DNA of 64,000 bases from Staphylococcus pettenkoferi (GTDB taxonomy: Bacteria > Bacillota > Bacilli > Staphylococcales > Staphylococcaceae), in contig NZ_JANSKK010000005.1 in NCBI RefSeq assembly GCF_026659735.1, positions 1-64,000 on the forward strand, in the 5' to 3' direction. The position numbers and the translations under genes are program-made. Below the pieces are notes generated by a model. That model was not told where the DNA came from. It saw nothing but the letters and a program-made list of their open reading frames with translations, and did no database searches. Shown here piece by piece: positions 26,695 to 35,356 of this stretch (positions within the stretch are counted from its first letter, which is position 1; every line of letters begins with the position of its first letter).

Positions 26695-27030
26695 CTGCCG
26701 AAGTAAATTCATTTTTACTTCACCAGTCCAATTTATTATAGAACTCAAAAAATTAGGTGGCTAAACTCCTCTTGAGTGCTTTGTGAGAGAACTCGAAAAG
26801 CTTAAACTAGATGTATGACTTTTCAAAGCCATTTACATAGAGAATGTCGTTACAGCTTTTCTCCCTAGAGGGAACAGTATGGAGAAACGTTTGTTCACCT
26901 ATAAGATAACGCGGTTCCTTTTTTATATAAAAGGTACGAGATGAAAAAAACATGAACCTATCAAAAATAGATGGCTAAGTTAAACCTGAATTTACGTACT
27001 TATATGATTAGAGAAATTTCGTTGCTTCTT
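26695..27030. other. Region between the IS and lanT
   Basis: No intact gene. A plus-strand frame from about 26776 reads ECFVRELEKLKLDV, a stop, then a further open stretch, which could be the remains of a gene broken by the island's history. A CCTTTT/AAAAGG hairpin lies near 26933-26953. No clear lanT terminator. Confidence 0.3.
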
Positions 27031-29088
27031 TTAATCATTATTAATAAATCTCTTAAAATTGTTATTGGTATTTATTAAATAGTTATGAGTACCTACATAC
27101 ACTCTATTATTGTCGATGTATATAATTTTAGTTACATATTCTAGCACTTTAGTGTCATTCGATGTAAATATAATAGTATGATTTAAATATTTAGAGTTTT
27201 TAAGTATATTATTATATAAGTCTATTTGCTTTTTATCATCAAATTTATCAAATAACTCGTCTCCCAAAATAAATTGATTATTTAACAGCGATTTAGCTAT
27301 TAGGAAACGTTGTATCTCACTTTTAGAGAGATTGTTAGCTTGATGAAGTAATTGAGTTTGAATTTTTCTAGGCTTTTTGTTTACTAAATCTAATAAATCG
27401 ACATCTTTTAAAATACCTTCTAATTCGCCAAAATCTATATTTTCACTTTTAATATCTAAATTATCTAACATACTTTCTTCTTTAATAAAGTTATTTTGAA
27501 AAACAACTCCTAAATTCTCTCTAAAATTTTTATACCCGTATATTATTTCTCCTTTCGATCTATAAAGACCAAGGATAATATTTAGTAAGGTGGTTTTTCC
27601 GGAGCCACCTTCTCCTATTATTGCTACTTTTTCACCTTTTTTAATATCAAAGTTTACATTACGTAAAACTTCCGTACCAAGAGGAGATGTGAACGAAACA
27701 TCTCTTACTGAAATAGCATTATTATTAAATTCTATTAAGTCATTTTTTTTGAAATATGAGTTTGGTCTTTTAAATTTTTTAGTGTTTTCTTGATTTATTT
27801 TTATTAAATCTACCATAAATGTAGATATTTTGTTTGTTTGATAACTAATAAATAAAAATACAATGAAAATTATTGATAAGATAGAACTATGGAGATTATA
27901 GTCAGGACGAATAGACAAACCTAATAAAATTATTAGTATAAATATAAAATTATATAATATATATGCTAATTTTATAAACGTTGAATTCTTCTGAAGCTTT
28001 CTTTTTTTGTTAAGCTTTTCTTCACTTATTTTCATCCATTTGTCTAACTTTAGTCTTTCCAAATTTTTAGCTTTAATGTAATCTATTTGACATATATCAT
28101 CTTTAAGAATTGAGTTGAGTCTTTTACTATAGTAAACGTACTCATTCATTATTTTTTTTCTATATTTCACAATATATATATTTGTATTTATAAAAAGTAT
28201 TGATATTATGAGCAATAGTAGCATTGCACATAAGGAAACTATACCCATATAAACAAAGGCTACGAAAATCGAGGTAACACATATAATAAGATCATACATT
28301 TTGCACTTATAAGTATATCTATCTTTTATACACTCGTTAATATTAGCTATAATACTATCAGGATTAGTATTCTTAAAGAAAAAAATATTATTTTTCAAGG
28401 ATGTGATAAATAGTGATCTTCTAGTTTTCTGTTCACATTCATTTAAGCTTAAGGATAATATGAAATGATAAAAAGCTACTCTTAATAAATTTAAAATAAT
28501 TATACAAAAAAACACGATAAAATATTTAAAACTTAGTTTTTTGTCGAAAAAGAACGTGTGTAAACAATAGAATAAGCTAATCAAGCAAATAATAGATAAA
28601 AACAAATAACATAAATATACCAAAAAAGACTTATTACTAAACAAATTGTCATTTCTAAATTTTAGAGAGTGATTTTTTTCTTCCCACTCCGTTTGAGGGG
28701 TGAAATGAACAATTATCCCAGCAAAGTGTTCTAAAAATTCTTCTTTGCTTATATCTATTTTACCGATAGCTGGATCTATAATAGTAATTTTTCGTTTTTT
28801 TACTTTTTTGATTACTATAAAATGCTCCCTATCCCAATAAGCTATTAAAGGACTAGAAAAGTTCTTTAAATAACCTATATTTTCATTAGCGGCTATTTTA
28901 TAAACTTTCATATTTAATTTGTATATCTTATTTAACTTCTTTAAGTAATTTAAAGATAAACCATCAGATGAAATCTCTTCGTCGTTTACTAAGTTATGTG
29001 AAGGATTATATATATTATAATAACTAAGTATCATAGAATAACAAGCTATCAAGCAGTCTTGACTATTAGATTGAATAATTGTTTTCAA
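27031..29088 (-). CDS. lanT: LanT: C39 peptidase / ABC exporter for the lanthipeptide
   Basis: 685-residue bifunctional transporter that removes the leader at the double glycine and exports the product. The N-terminal C39 peptidase begins KTIIQSNSQDCLIACYSMIL with the catalytic Cys, and has His in REHFIVIKK and Asp in TIIDPAIGK. Five or six membrane helices follow (about 145-420). The ATPase domain has an intact Walker A GEGGSGKTT, but the signature reads LSKSEIQ, Walker B reads FILGDELFD and the H-loop reads TSNDT. I start at TTG 29088, seven bases after AAAGGTGA, which gives the usual MK..LQ.NSQDC N-terminus. Last gene of the cluster, eight bases... close behind lanM. Confidence 0.93.
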   Translation of the reverse strand: MKTIIQSNSQDCLIACYSMILSYYNIYNPSHNLVNDEEISSDGLSLNYLKKLNKIYKLNMKVYKIAANENIGYLKNFSSPLIAYWDREHFIVIKKVKKRKITIIDPAIGKIDISKEEFLEHFAGIIVHFTPQTEWEEKNHSLKFRNDNLFSNKSFLVYLCYLFLSIICLISLFYCLHTFFFDKKLSFKYFIVFFCIIILNLLRVAFYHFILSLSLNECEQKTRRSLFITSLKNNIFFFKNTNPDSIIANINECIKDRYTYKCKMYDLIICVTSIFVAFVYMGIVSLCAMLLLLIISILFINTNIYIVKYRKKIMNEYVYYSKRLNSILKDDICQIDYIKAKNLERLKLDKWMKISEEKLNKKRKLQKNSTFIKLAYILYNFIFILIILLGLSIRPDYNLHSSILSIIFIVFLFISYQTNKISTFMVDLIKINQENTKKFKRPNSYFKKNDLIEFNNNAISVRDVSFTSPLGTEVLRNVNFDIKKGEKVAIIGEGGSGKTTLLNIILGLYRSKGEIIYGYKNFRENLGVVFQNNFIKEESMLDNLDIKSENIDFGELEGILKDVDLLDLVNKKPRKIQTQLLHQANNLSKSEIQRFLIAKSLLNNQFILGDELFDKFDDKKQIDLYNNILKNSKYLNHTIIFTSNDTKVLEYVTKIIYIDNNRVYVGTHNYLINTNNNFKRFINND

Positions 29089-29105
29089 ATAGATCACCTT
29101 TTGCT

Positions 29106-31844
29106 TTAAGATGTTGGTAGCAAGATACCTAGCGTTGCTTTATCTTTTTTATATTTTATTAACGCATATAAAATTCCAGATATGCCAGTCATGAGACCAT
29201 AAGAGTAAAATTGATTACCAAAACCGCAAAGCCAACCCTCATTTAGTCCGTATTCAACTATAGATTTAACATTTCTATGAATAAAACTATTCATAGTATT
29301 ATTTGAAAAACATTTGTTATAATAATTTAAAACTAATATATTTCCGGATATACCATGGCATAAGCAAAAATTATCTTCAATTAGCCCTTTACTTGCTACT
29401 AAACTTTTTAATTCTCTTATTTCCAATTTTAAATAATGTAATTGCGATGGTGATAAAAAGTGTATTTTTTCATCGATTTCTAACCAATTCACTCTAGCTA
29501 AAAGTTGGCCTGTAGCTCCATGACACCAATAAACTGAATAATCTGCAACATTTTTCCTATTGTCTTGCCATCCTAAATCTAATTTCAATTCATTTTCTTT
29601 ATCCCATAACTCAAGAAATAAATCTAAAAATTTTTGTTCTTTACTTAGTTCGTATAAATATACTAAAGATGTCATAATACCGCTATTTCCATGAGCATAA
29701 CTAGCTACATTATCCTGAAATTTTATAAAATTAATCATTTTTCTTCCTAGATTTATTATTTCATATGTAAACATTTTTTTATTATATAAATATATAATGA
29801 TACCAGGGAGGCCACCTATTATATCTGTAGTGGAGAATTTTTCTTCAGTAATTCCGTTTAATATCTCTTTCATTAAATTATAAATAGGTTTTCGATTTAA
29901 ATCTTTGTATTCACTATATTCTAATAAGAAATGGATTTCTCCAAAGATTCCATTATAAAAAGAATAATCCTCATTAGATATATCATAGGTTTTTATATCC
30001 ATTTTTATACTATTATAAATAATTTCTAAAAGTTTATCGACACGATTATTTTTATAATGTTTTGCATATTCTATTAGAGAAATACCTATTCCAGAAATAC
30101 CTTTATATACATCGTTATCTAAACTTTCAAAACCGATCTGTTCGTTAAATGAAATGCCTAAACTCATCCAGTTAACAGAATTATCACTTTCAGAATAAAT
30201 AGCATTAGTAATAATTATATCAACTAAACTTTGAATAGCTTTTTCAGTATAATCATCGTCCACAGATTTGTATTGATAATAATTAAAATCATTACCGTCT
30301 TTATATAACTTATCTTGACTTTTTATCGAAAAAGAAATTAATTTTTTCTGAAATTCTAAGTCATTATTATCATAATAATCAAATTTACTTCTAAATATTG
30401 AATATGGCGATTCTTTTAAGTTTGTTACCTCACTATTGTAGGGATCTTTTACACTACTTGAAAATAGTGAACAAGAAAAATATGGAATTGAAAAAGAACT
30501 AATTTGTTTTATCTCAGAGTTAACCAACCTTTTATCTAAACCATCGTTAAACTTTTGAAGCTTTTCAAAAAGTTTAGGTGCCCGATTAACATATATTGGT
30601 GATCTAGCAGCATTAATTAATGTTGCATATTCAATAGTATTTCGAGCTAGCATCCTTACCTCAACACTTTTAGAATGCTCTTTAACATAGTTCAAAAATT
30701 CACACTTATTCTTCATAACTAAATGATAACAATATTCAAATCCGTATAGAATATCGCTTAAATATTCACCAGGATTACAATATTCTTTCTCATTTTCTCC
30801 ATTAATGTAAAAGGGAATATGTGATTTGTTATTTTCTTTTATTATCTCTTTTTCTAGTTTAATATCATCCCTAAAAGGATTCTTGACCATAGGTTCTTCT
30901 CTAACAAAAGAACCACCTAATATACCACTTGTATCCCCTCCAAATTGATTATTATTAGAAGCTATTGGTAACATACCAGTGGAATAAACTGAATTAGTTA
31001 TTCTTCTTTCAATTTTTTTAACAGAATTATTTTTATAATTTGGTTCAAATATAGGTATATTAAATATAGTTTCTAAGTCAACAATAATTGGGAGGTCTTT
31101 GTAACTAATTATGTTCTCAAAATGTAAATCTGAAATATTCAAGAAATAAGCTATTGATAATAGATATCCAACACGCTTGTAATAATTTACTGCTAATGAG
31201 GGGCTTTTTAAAGGTTCTTTGACTATATATTCTACCCATCCATAACTATTTTTATCTAAAAAGTTAATAGGATTAGAATAAATCGAGCTTTTTTCATCTA
31301 TAGCTCCCAAAAATGATATTATATTTGAAAAAAATATATCATTTTTTATAGACCTTGGTTTATATATAAGTTGAGACTCACTAGTAGTTAACTTTAATAC
31401 AGCATTTCCGTTATGTAAGTCTCCAGTAATATCAATATTTTTTATTTTCTCATCTTCTTTGTGTAGCATTTTATTTTCAACAAGCTCTGCTCTATCTTTA
31501 ATAAATAGTGATTGAACATTATTTATTAAAGTTTCATAATTGGATATTTGTTTATGCAGATTATTAATAATAATAGGAAATACTTCACACATCTCTTTAT
31601 AAATTATCCCGGTTTTACAATAATGATTTTCGAAGTATTTATATCGTTGTTCTGGTGTTTTTCCTTTCAGCTCATTTGAAATTCTTTTTTCATTAATTGC
31701 AAGAACTAATGTTTTCCCACATGTTTCAAGAATAATCTTTTTTAAATACTGGATATTAACTAACGGGTATTTTTCTCTTATATTTTCTTTTTTTATAATG
31801 TATTCTGTAAATTCGTTAAATTGAAGATTATATGTATTAACCAT
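29106..31844 (-). CDS. lanM: LanM: class II lanthipeptide synthetase, 912 aa
   Basis: Bifunctional dehydratase-cyclase close in length to NukM. The N-terminal dehydratase (about 120-480) has DLHNGNAVLKL, the lysine in YKPRS and SDLHFENI...IVDLETIF, which phosphorylate and eliminate Ser/Thr. The C-terminal LanC-like cyclase (about 560-912) shows the repeated GxxG helices and zinc ligands C774 in WCHGATG and C829/H830 in CLCHGISG, with an active-site His in AYAHGNSG. Start ATG 31842-31844 has GGTGAA upstream. It follows lanA after an attenuator and precedes lanT. Very AT-rich codon use compared with core genes. Confidence 0.97.
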   Translation of the reverse strand: MVNTYNLQFNEFTEYIIKKENIREKYPLVNIQYLKKIILETCGKTLVLAINEKRISNELKGKTPEQRYKYFENHYCKTGIIYKEMCEVFPIIINNLHKQISNYETLINNVQSLFIKDRAELVENKMLHKEDEKIKNIDITGDLHNGNAVLKLTTSESQLIYKPRSIKNDIFFSNIISFLGAIDEKSSIYSNPINFLDKNSYGWVEYIVKEPLKSPSLAVNYYKRVGYLLSIAYFLNISDLHFENIISYKDLPIIVDLETIFNIPIFEPNYKNNSVKKIERRITNSVYSTGMLPIASNNNQFGGDTSGILGGSFVREEPMVKNPFRDDIKLEKEIIKENNKSHIPFYINGENEKEYCNPGEYLSDILYGFEYCYHLVMKNKCEFLNYVKEHSKSVEVRMLARNTIEYATLINAARSPIYVNRAPKLFEKLQKFNDGLDKRLVNSEIKQISSFSIPYFSCSLFSSSVKDPYNSEVTNLKESPYSIFRSKFDYYDNNDLEFQKKLISFSIKSQDKLYKDGNDFNYYQYKSVDDDYTEKAIQSLVDIIITNAIYSESDNSVNWMSLGISFNEQIGFESLDNDVYKGISGIGISLIEYAKHYKNNRVDKLLEIIYNSIKMDIKTYDISNEDYSFYNGIFGEIHFLLEYSEYKDLNRKPIYNLMKEILNGITEEKFSTTDIIGGLPGIIIYLYNKKMFTYEIINLGRKMINFIKFQDNVASYAHGNSGIMTSLVYLYELSKEQKFLDLFLELWDKENELKLDLGWQDNRKNVADYSVYWCHGATGQLLARVNWLEIDEKIHFLSPSQLHYLKLEIRELKSLVASKGLIEDNFCLCHGISGNILVLNYYNKCFSNNTMNSFIHRNVKSIVEYGLNEGWLCGFGNQFYSYGLMTGISGILYALIKYKKDKATLGILLPTS

Positions 31845-31884
31845 TCATTTCACCTTTTCTCTCTATATAGGTAAGTCAAAAAAT

Positions 31885-31920
31885 ATACCTCAAAATTGAT
31901 TGAAAACAATTTCGAGGTAT
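31885..31920 (-). terminator. Attenuator/terminator between lanA and lanM
   Basis: On the minus strand a 14-bp stem (31907-31920 with 31885-31898; one G-U pair) and 8-nt loop is followed by six U. It lies 31 bp after the lanA stop and 41 bp before lanM. Such partial terminators set a high precursor-to-enzyme ratio in lantibiotic operons. Confidence 0.85.
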
Positions 31921-31950
31921 AAAAAACTATTTAATTTTCAATAATTTTAA

Positions 31951-32115
31951 TTATGAACAGCAAGTTGCAATAAATTGCCAAGTATTCATCTTACATTCCT
32001 TAGAAACAGTTTTAAAGACACCGTCACCTTTCTTACCACCTAAAACTTCATCTAGTTCTTCTTCACTTACCTCTTCTAATAAATTAAGTTCTTTTAATGA
32101 TTCTAAATTTTTCAT
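31951..32115 (-). CDS. lanA: LanA: nukacin/lacticin 481-type lanthipeptide precursor, 54 aa
   Basis: Short gene with AAAGGGG site before ATG 32115. The leader MKNLESLKELNLLEEVSEEE is acidic and ends LDEVLGG, the double-glycine cut used by C39 transporters. The 27-residue core begins KKGDGVF and ends FIATCCS. Core residues T9, S11, C14, T18, T24, C25 and C26 fall exactly where lacticin 481 and nukacin ISK-1 have Thr9, Ser11, Cys14, Ser18, Thr24, Cys25 and Cys26. By family structure, predicted rings are 9-14, 11-25 and 18-26, with Dhb at 24. The TVSKEC ring-A motif keeps the acidic residue needed for lipid II binding. The product is probably a bactericidal or bacteriostatic peptide against Gram-positive bacteria. 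Confidence 0.96.
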   Translation of the reverse strand: MKNLESLKELNLLEEVSEEELDEVLGGKKGDGVFKTVSKECKMNTWQFIATCCS

Positions 32116-32226
32116 ATTTTTTCCCCTTTCTGATAAATAAGATTACAATAGAACAATAACATGAAACAAAAAAGATGTAAAATATTGATTTAAAAATTTT
32201 AACTGAATTCACTTTTATCTTAATGC

Positions 32227-32514
32227 TTAATTAGAAGTATTATTAATAATTGCAATAAGAGCTATTGCAATTATTATAATTATATAGAATATGGTCATAG
32301 TATATATAAATTTTTGCCAAATATTTTTTTTGTTTCTAGATTTTATATTAAAGATTGAGTAAATAAAAATTACAAATACACATAATATATTTATGATACT
32401 TAATATCAATTGACAACTATTAACAAAACCAGGAGAGGTTAATTGAAGTATTAAACTTATTATAGGTAAAACAGAAATAACACTTAATGCAACTTGGAAT
32501 TTTGACGGTTTCAT
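32227..32514 (-). CDS. lanH: LanH: NukH-like lantibiotic immunity membrane protein, 95 aa
   Basis: Small membrane protein with three hydrophobic segments (about residues 8-28, 33-56 and 68-91) and a basic loop KSRNKKNIWQK. In the nukacin ISK-1 cluster the immunity protein NukH has the same size and three-helix layout and binds the peptide at the cell surface, helping NukFEG. Position directly after lanG (three bases) supports the same role. Start ATG 32514 has AAAGGAAGG. Assignment rests on layout and context, not on a conserved motif. Confidence 0.75.
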   Translation of the reverse strand: MKPSKFQVALSVISVLPIISLILQLTSPGFVNSCQLILSIINILCVFVIFIYSIFNIKSRNKKNIWQKFIYTMTIFYIIIIIAIALIAIINNTSN

Positions 32515-32517
32515 TTA

Positions 32518-33255
32518 TTATCCTTCCTTTCTTTTTAGTGAAATATTTGATAAAAATAAAAATATCGCAGTATATAATAAATTTTTTAGAATGAATAAAA
32601 ACAATTCGTTAGAATTCATATTGTTAACTATTCTAGATCTCATTCCTACTGTCATTTGCGTAAATGGAAAAAGGTCAAAAATAAATTGTGATACAAATAA
32701 AGTCATTAAACCTATAATACTTAATATAGCACTGAGTAAAATAGGAAAAGTAAATCCTTTTAGTTTTATTGAAATAAACAATTGAATACTAATAATTGAA
32801 GCTGCTCCTATCCAACCTAAAAAGCTCCATAATAAGAAATTTAAAAATTTAATATCAGGGGTCTGTAGTATAATAGAAGTTACTGTAAACAATATAATAA
32901 AAAATATTTGATTTAATCCTACAACACTTAATATACTTATAAATTTTGCTAATATAAATTTTGAGACTTTAACGGGTAATATCTTTATTCTTAACCAATT
33001 TTTTCCTACTTCTTCAAGCTGCCAACTTATAGAACAAAGGATTCCTATAAGTATAGGGAAGAATAATTGTGAAGAATAAAGAGTCGTCTGACTCCATAGA
33101 ACTAAACTTTCATTAGATTCATTCTCAAATAATGATCGATTTGCCAAGAAAAGAGAAGAACCTAGTAATAGCCCTAAAAGACTAAATACAATCAAAAAAG
33201 GTAGTATGTGATTTTTTTTGAGTTTTTGAAATTCATATTTTAATAAAGTAATCAT
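32518..33255 (-). CDS. lanG: LanG: immunity ABC transporter permease
   Basis: 245-residue ABC-2-type permease with about six membrane helices, beginning MITLLKYEFQKLKKNHILPF, a usual start for lantibiotic immunity permeases. It forms LanFEG with the ATPase and LanE and pumps the peptide from the membrane to the outside. ATG 33255 is chosen because it overlaps the lanE stop as ATGA and has AAAGGA upstream; the longer frame runs inside lanE. Confidence 0.88.
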   Translation of the reverse strand: MITLLKYEFQKLKKNHILPFLIVFSLLGLLLGSSLFLANRSLFENESNESLVLWSQTTLYSSQLFFPILIGILCSISWQLEEVGKNWLRIKILPVKVSKFILAKFISILSVVGLNQIFFIILFTVTSIILQTPDIKFLNFLLWSFLGWIGAASIISIQLFISIKLKGFTFPILLSAILSIIGLMTLFVSQFIFDLFPFTQMTVGMRSRIVNNMNSNELFLFILKNLLYTAIFLFLSNISLKRKEG

Positions 33256-34004
33256 TTTAATTCTTTTCCTTTCAATAAAATTCTTACTAACAGTATTTCT
33301 AAAATTAAAATAATACAAGAAAAGATTAAACAATATAAAAAGTTCGGATTTTCTATAAAAATATAATTATGATTAACGTTTTTCCGCTTAACTGGATTTA
33401 ATAAAGCATAGTACTGCCAAGGTAAAATCACTTTTATAAAGATAGGCAACATACCTCCGGTAAATAATCCAATAAAACTACCTATTAAACCACTTACTAT
33501 GCTAATTGCTTGTTTTTCAATAAATAAAGATAGTGATGTATGAAGTATAATTAATATTACACTACTTAGATTAAATCCAATAAAGAATCCTGCTAAACCT
33601 TTATAATTTATAGATAATTCGTTAATATTACTTATAAAAAAGAGAAATAATACTTGAATTATAGATAAAATAAATATAATTAAAAAAGCTAATGAGGTTT
33701 TTACTATGAATAATTTTAAAATACTTTGATTACTCGTTTTTAATAATCCTAAAGTATTACCTTTATGCTCTATATCAATAAGTTGAGAGCATAGTAAAGC
33801 TATTAATATAGGATAAATCATACAATTCACTAAATTTAAGTCAAAAATTGGTAACAGTATACTCGTTACTGTCTTATGTGCATTTACTTCTTTCACAGAA
33901 ACGACATAAAACCAAAATAGACCTACTATAGTTATTAATATTATAGGTATAATAAATTTTCTTCTTTTTAACTTTAAAATTTCTAATTTGAACATTGTCA
34001 GCAC
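33252..34004 (-). CDS. lanE: LanE: immunity ABC transporter permease
   Basis: 250-residue permease with about six hydrophobic segments; the N-terminus LTMFKLEILKLKRRKFIIPI and the GL...SGLIGSFIGLFTGGMLPIF region fit LanE/MutE-type subunits. It starts at GTG 34004 immediately after the lanF stop (GGAAG eight bases before), or at ATG 33995. It overlaps lanG by four bases. Partner of lanF and lanG. Confidence 0.86.
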   Translation of the reverse strand: MLTMFKLEILKLKRRKFIIPIILITIVGLFWFYVVSVKEVNAHKTVTSILLPIFDLNLVNCMIYPILIALLCSQLIDIEHKGNTLGLLKTSNQSILKLFIVKTSLAFLIIFILSIIQVLFLFFISNINELSINYKGLAGFFIGFNLSSVILIILHTSLSLFIEKQAISIVSGLIGSFIGLFTGGMLPIFIKVILPWQYYALLNPVKRKNVNHNYIFIENPNFLYCLIFSCIILILEILLVRILLKGKELK

Positions 34005-34916
34005 TTATAAAACTTCCTTCCCATTTGTAGTCATCTCCAAGAAAGTTTGTTCTAATGTTTTTTTAATTGGTTCAGCCTTATAAATATCTAATTTACTTTC
34101 CACTAATAATTCAATAGCCGCGGCTATTCTTTCTTTTTCAGGTCTTATAAGTATAGGTTGTTCATTTTCTTCTAAATCATATCCGTAAAATGATAGTAAT
34201 TCTTTAGCCTTATTATTATTATTCGTATCTATTAGAATTTTGTTTTCAGATTCTAGTTCGCTTAAATCTCCTTCAAATAACATTTCACCATCGCTTATAA
34301 TACCTACTTTAGTAGCCATACTTTCAATTTCAGAAAGTAAATGACTGGAGATAAGAACTGTCATTCCATATTTTTTTGGAAAGGACTTTATTAATTCTCT
34401 TATCTCTTGAATACCTGAAGGATCGAGTCCATTTGTTGGTTCATCCAATATTAAAAAACGTGGGAATTTAACTATAGCTAAAGCAATACCTAAGCGTTGT
34501 TTCATACCTAATGAATAGTTTTTTACTAATTTATCTTGATGTTTTGTTAAACGAACTATTTTTAATGCTTCTTCCACATTACTGTCAGGAAGATTTAATA
34601 AATCTTGAATAATTTTTAAATTTTCCTTTCCAGTTAAGTTAGAATAATAAGAGGGCTCTTCTATAAGTGCTCCTATGTTTTTCAGTATATTTGCTTTATT
34701 ACTTTTTAAGTTTTCCCCGAATATTTCAATCTCGCCATCTGTTGTTTTTAATATACCTAACAACATTTTCATAGTAGTACTTTTACCTGCTCCATTAGGT
34801 CCAAGAAAACCATAAATCTCTTTTTCATTTATATGTAAAGACACATTATTTACTGGTGTAGCTTCCGCAAATTTTTTAGTTAAATTCTCAACTTCTAATA
34901 TTGACTTTCCTTTCAT
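34005..34916 (-). CDS. lanF: LanF: immunity ABC transporter ATPase
   Basis: 303-residue ATPase with all motifs intact: Walker A GPNGAGKSTTM, signature YSLGMKQRLGIA, Walker B FLILDEPTNGLDPSG and H-loop ISSHLLSE. This form is typical of BcrA/NukF-type self-protection pumps. I use ATG 34916, nine bases after AGAAAGG, rather than 34925, which directly follows it. First gene of the FEGH-AMT series, with a long AT-rich upstream region. Confidence 0.92.
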   Translation of the reverse strand: MKGKSILEVENLTKKFAEATPVNNVSLHINEKEIYGFLGPNGAGKSTTMKMLLGILKTTDGEIEIFGENLKSNKANILKNIGALIEEPSYYSNLTGKENLKIIQDLLNLPDSNVEEALKIVRLTKHQDKLVKNYSLGMKQRLGIALAIVKFPRFLILDEPTNGLDPSGIQEIRELIKSFPKKYGMTVLISSHLLSEIESMATKVGIISDGEMLFEGDLSELESENKILIDTNNNNKAKELLSFYGYDLEENEQPILIRPEKERIAAAIELLVESKLDIYKAEPIKKTLEQTFLEMTTNGKEVL

Positions 34917-35220
34917 GTTTCTCATCCTTTCTTATAATTACAATAATTTCATTTTACTTTCTACTTAAATATAATGATAAATAATACTAATCTTTATTAT
35001 AATTAAACCTCCTTAAATATATTAGTTATTACTAAAAAAACTTAAAAATCTTTATTCTTTTAATTCTTCTTCTATTAAGTTTATGTAATCACATATTTAT
35101 ATATATATCAATATTCTATATATAATCTTACAATATTGTAAGTCTAGTAATAATAGTTTATATTTAGTGATAAATAAACCACTTAAACGGTTATCACTAT
35201 TCCATATCAATCAATAAAAA
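34917..35220. other. AT-rich upstream region of lanF with palindrome
   Basis: No gene seen. It should hold the promoter of the immunity genes. A perfect 16-bp palindrome CTTACAATATTGTAAG lies at 35127-35142. Its TACA/TGTA arms recall operator half-sites, but no cognate regulator is encoded in the window. Confidence 0.45.
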
Positions 35221-35263
35221 ACCCTACAAAATGTTAGATTTTAAGTCTAACTTTTTGTAGGGT
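35221..35263 (-). terminator. Terminator of hmp
   Basis: ACCCTACAAAA-GTTAGA and its complement form an 18-bp stem with one mismatch and a 7-nt loop. On the minus strand it is followed by a run of six T, 94 bp after the hmp stop. It also shields the lan island from hmp transcription. Confidence 0.88.
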
Positions 35264-35356
35264 AAATAGTCGTTATTCTACTCAAATAAATTTTCGATAA
35301 TAACTTATCATCTATTTAATCACAGTAATATTATAAATTTTAAAAAAGCAATTTAA

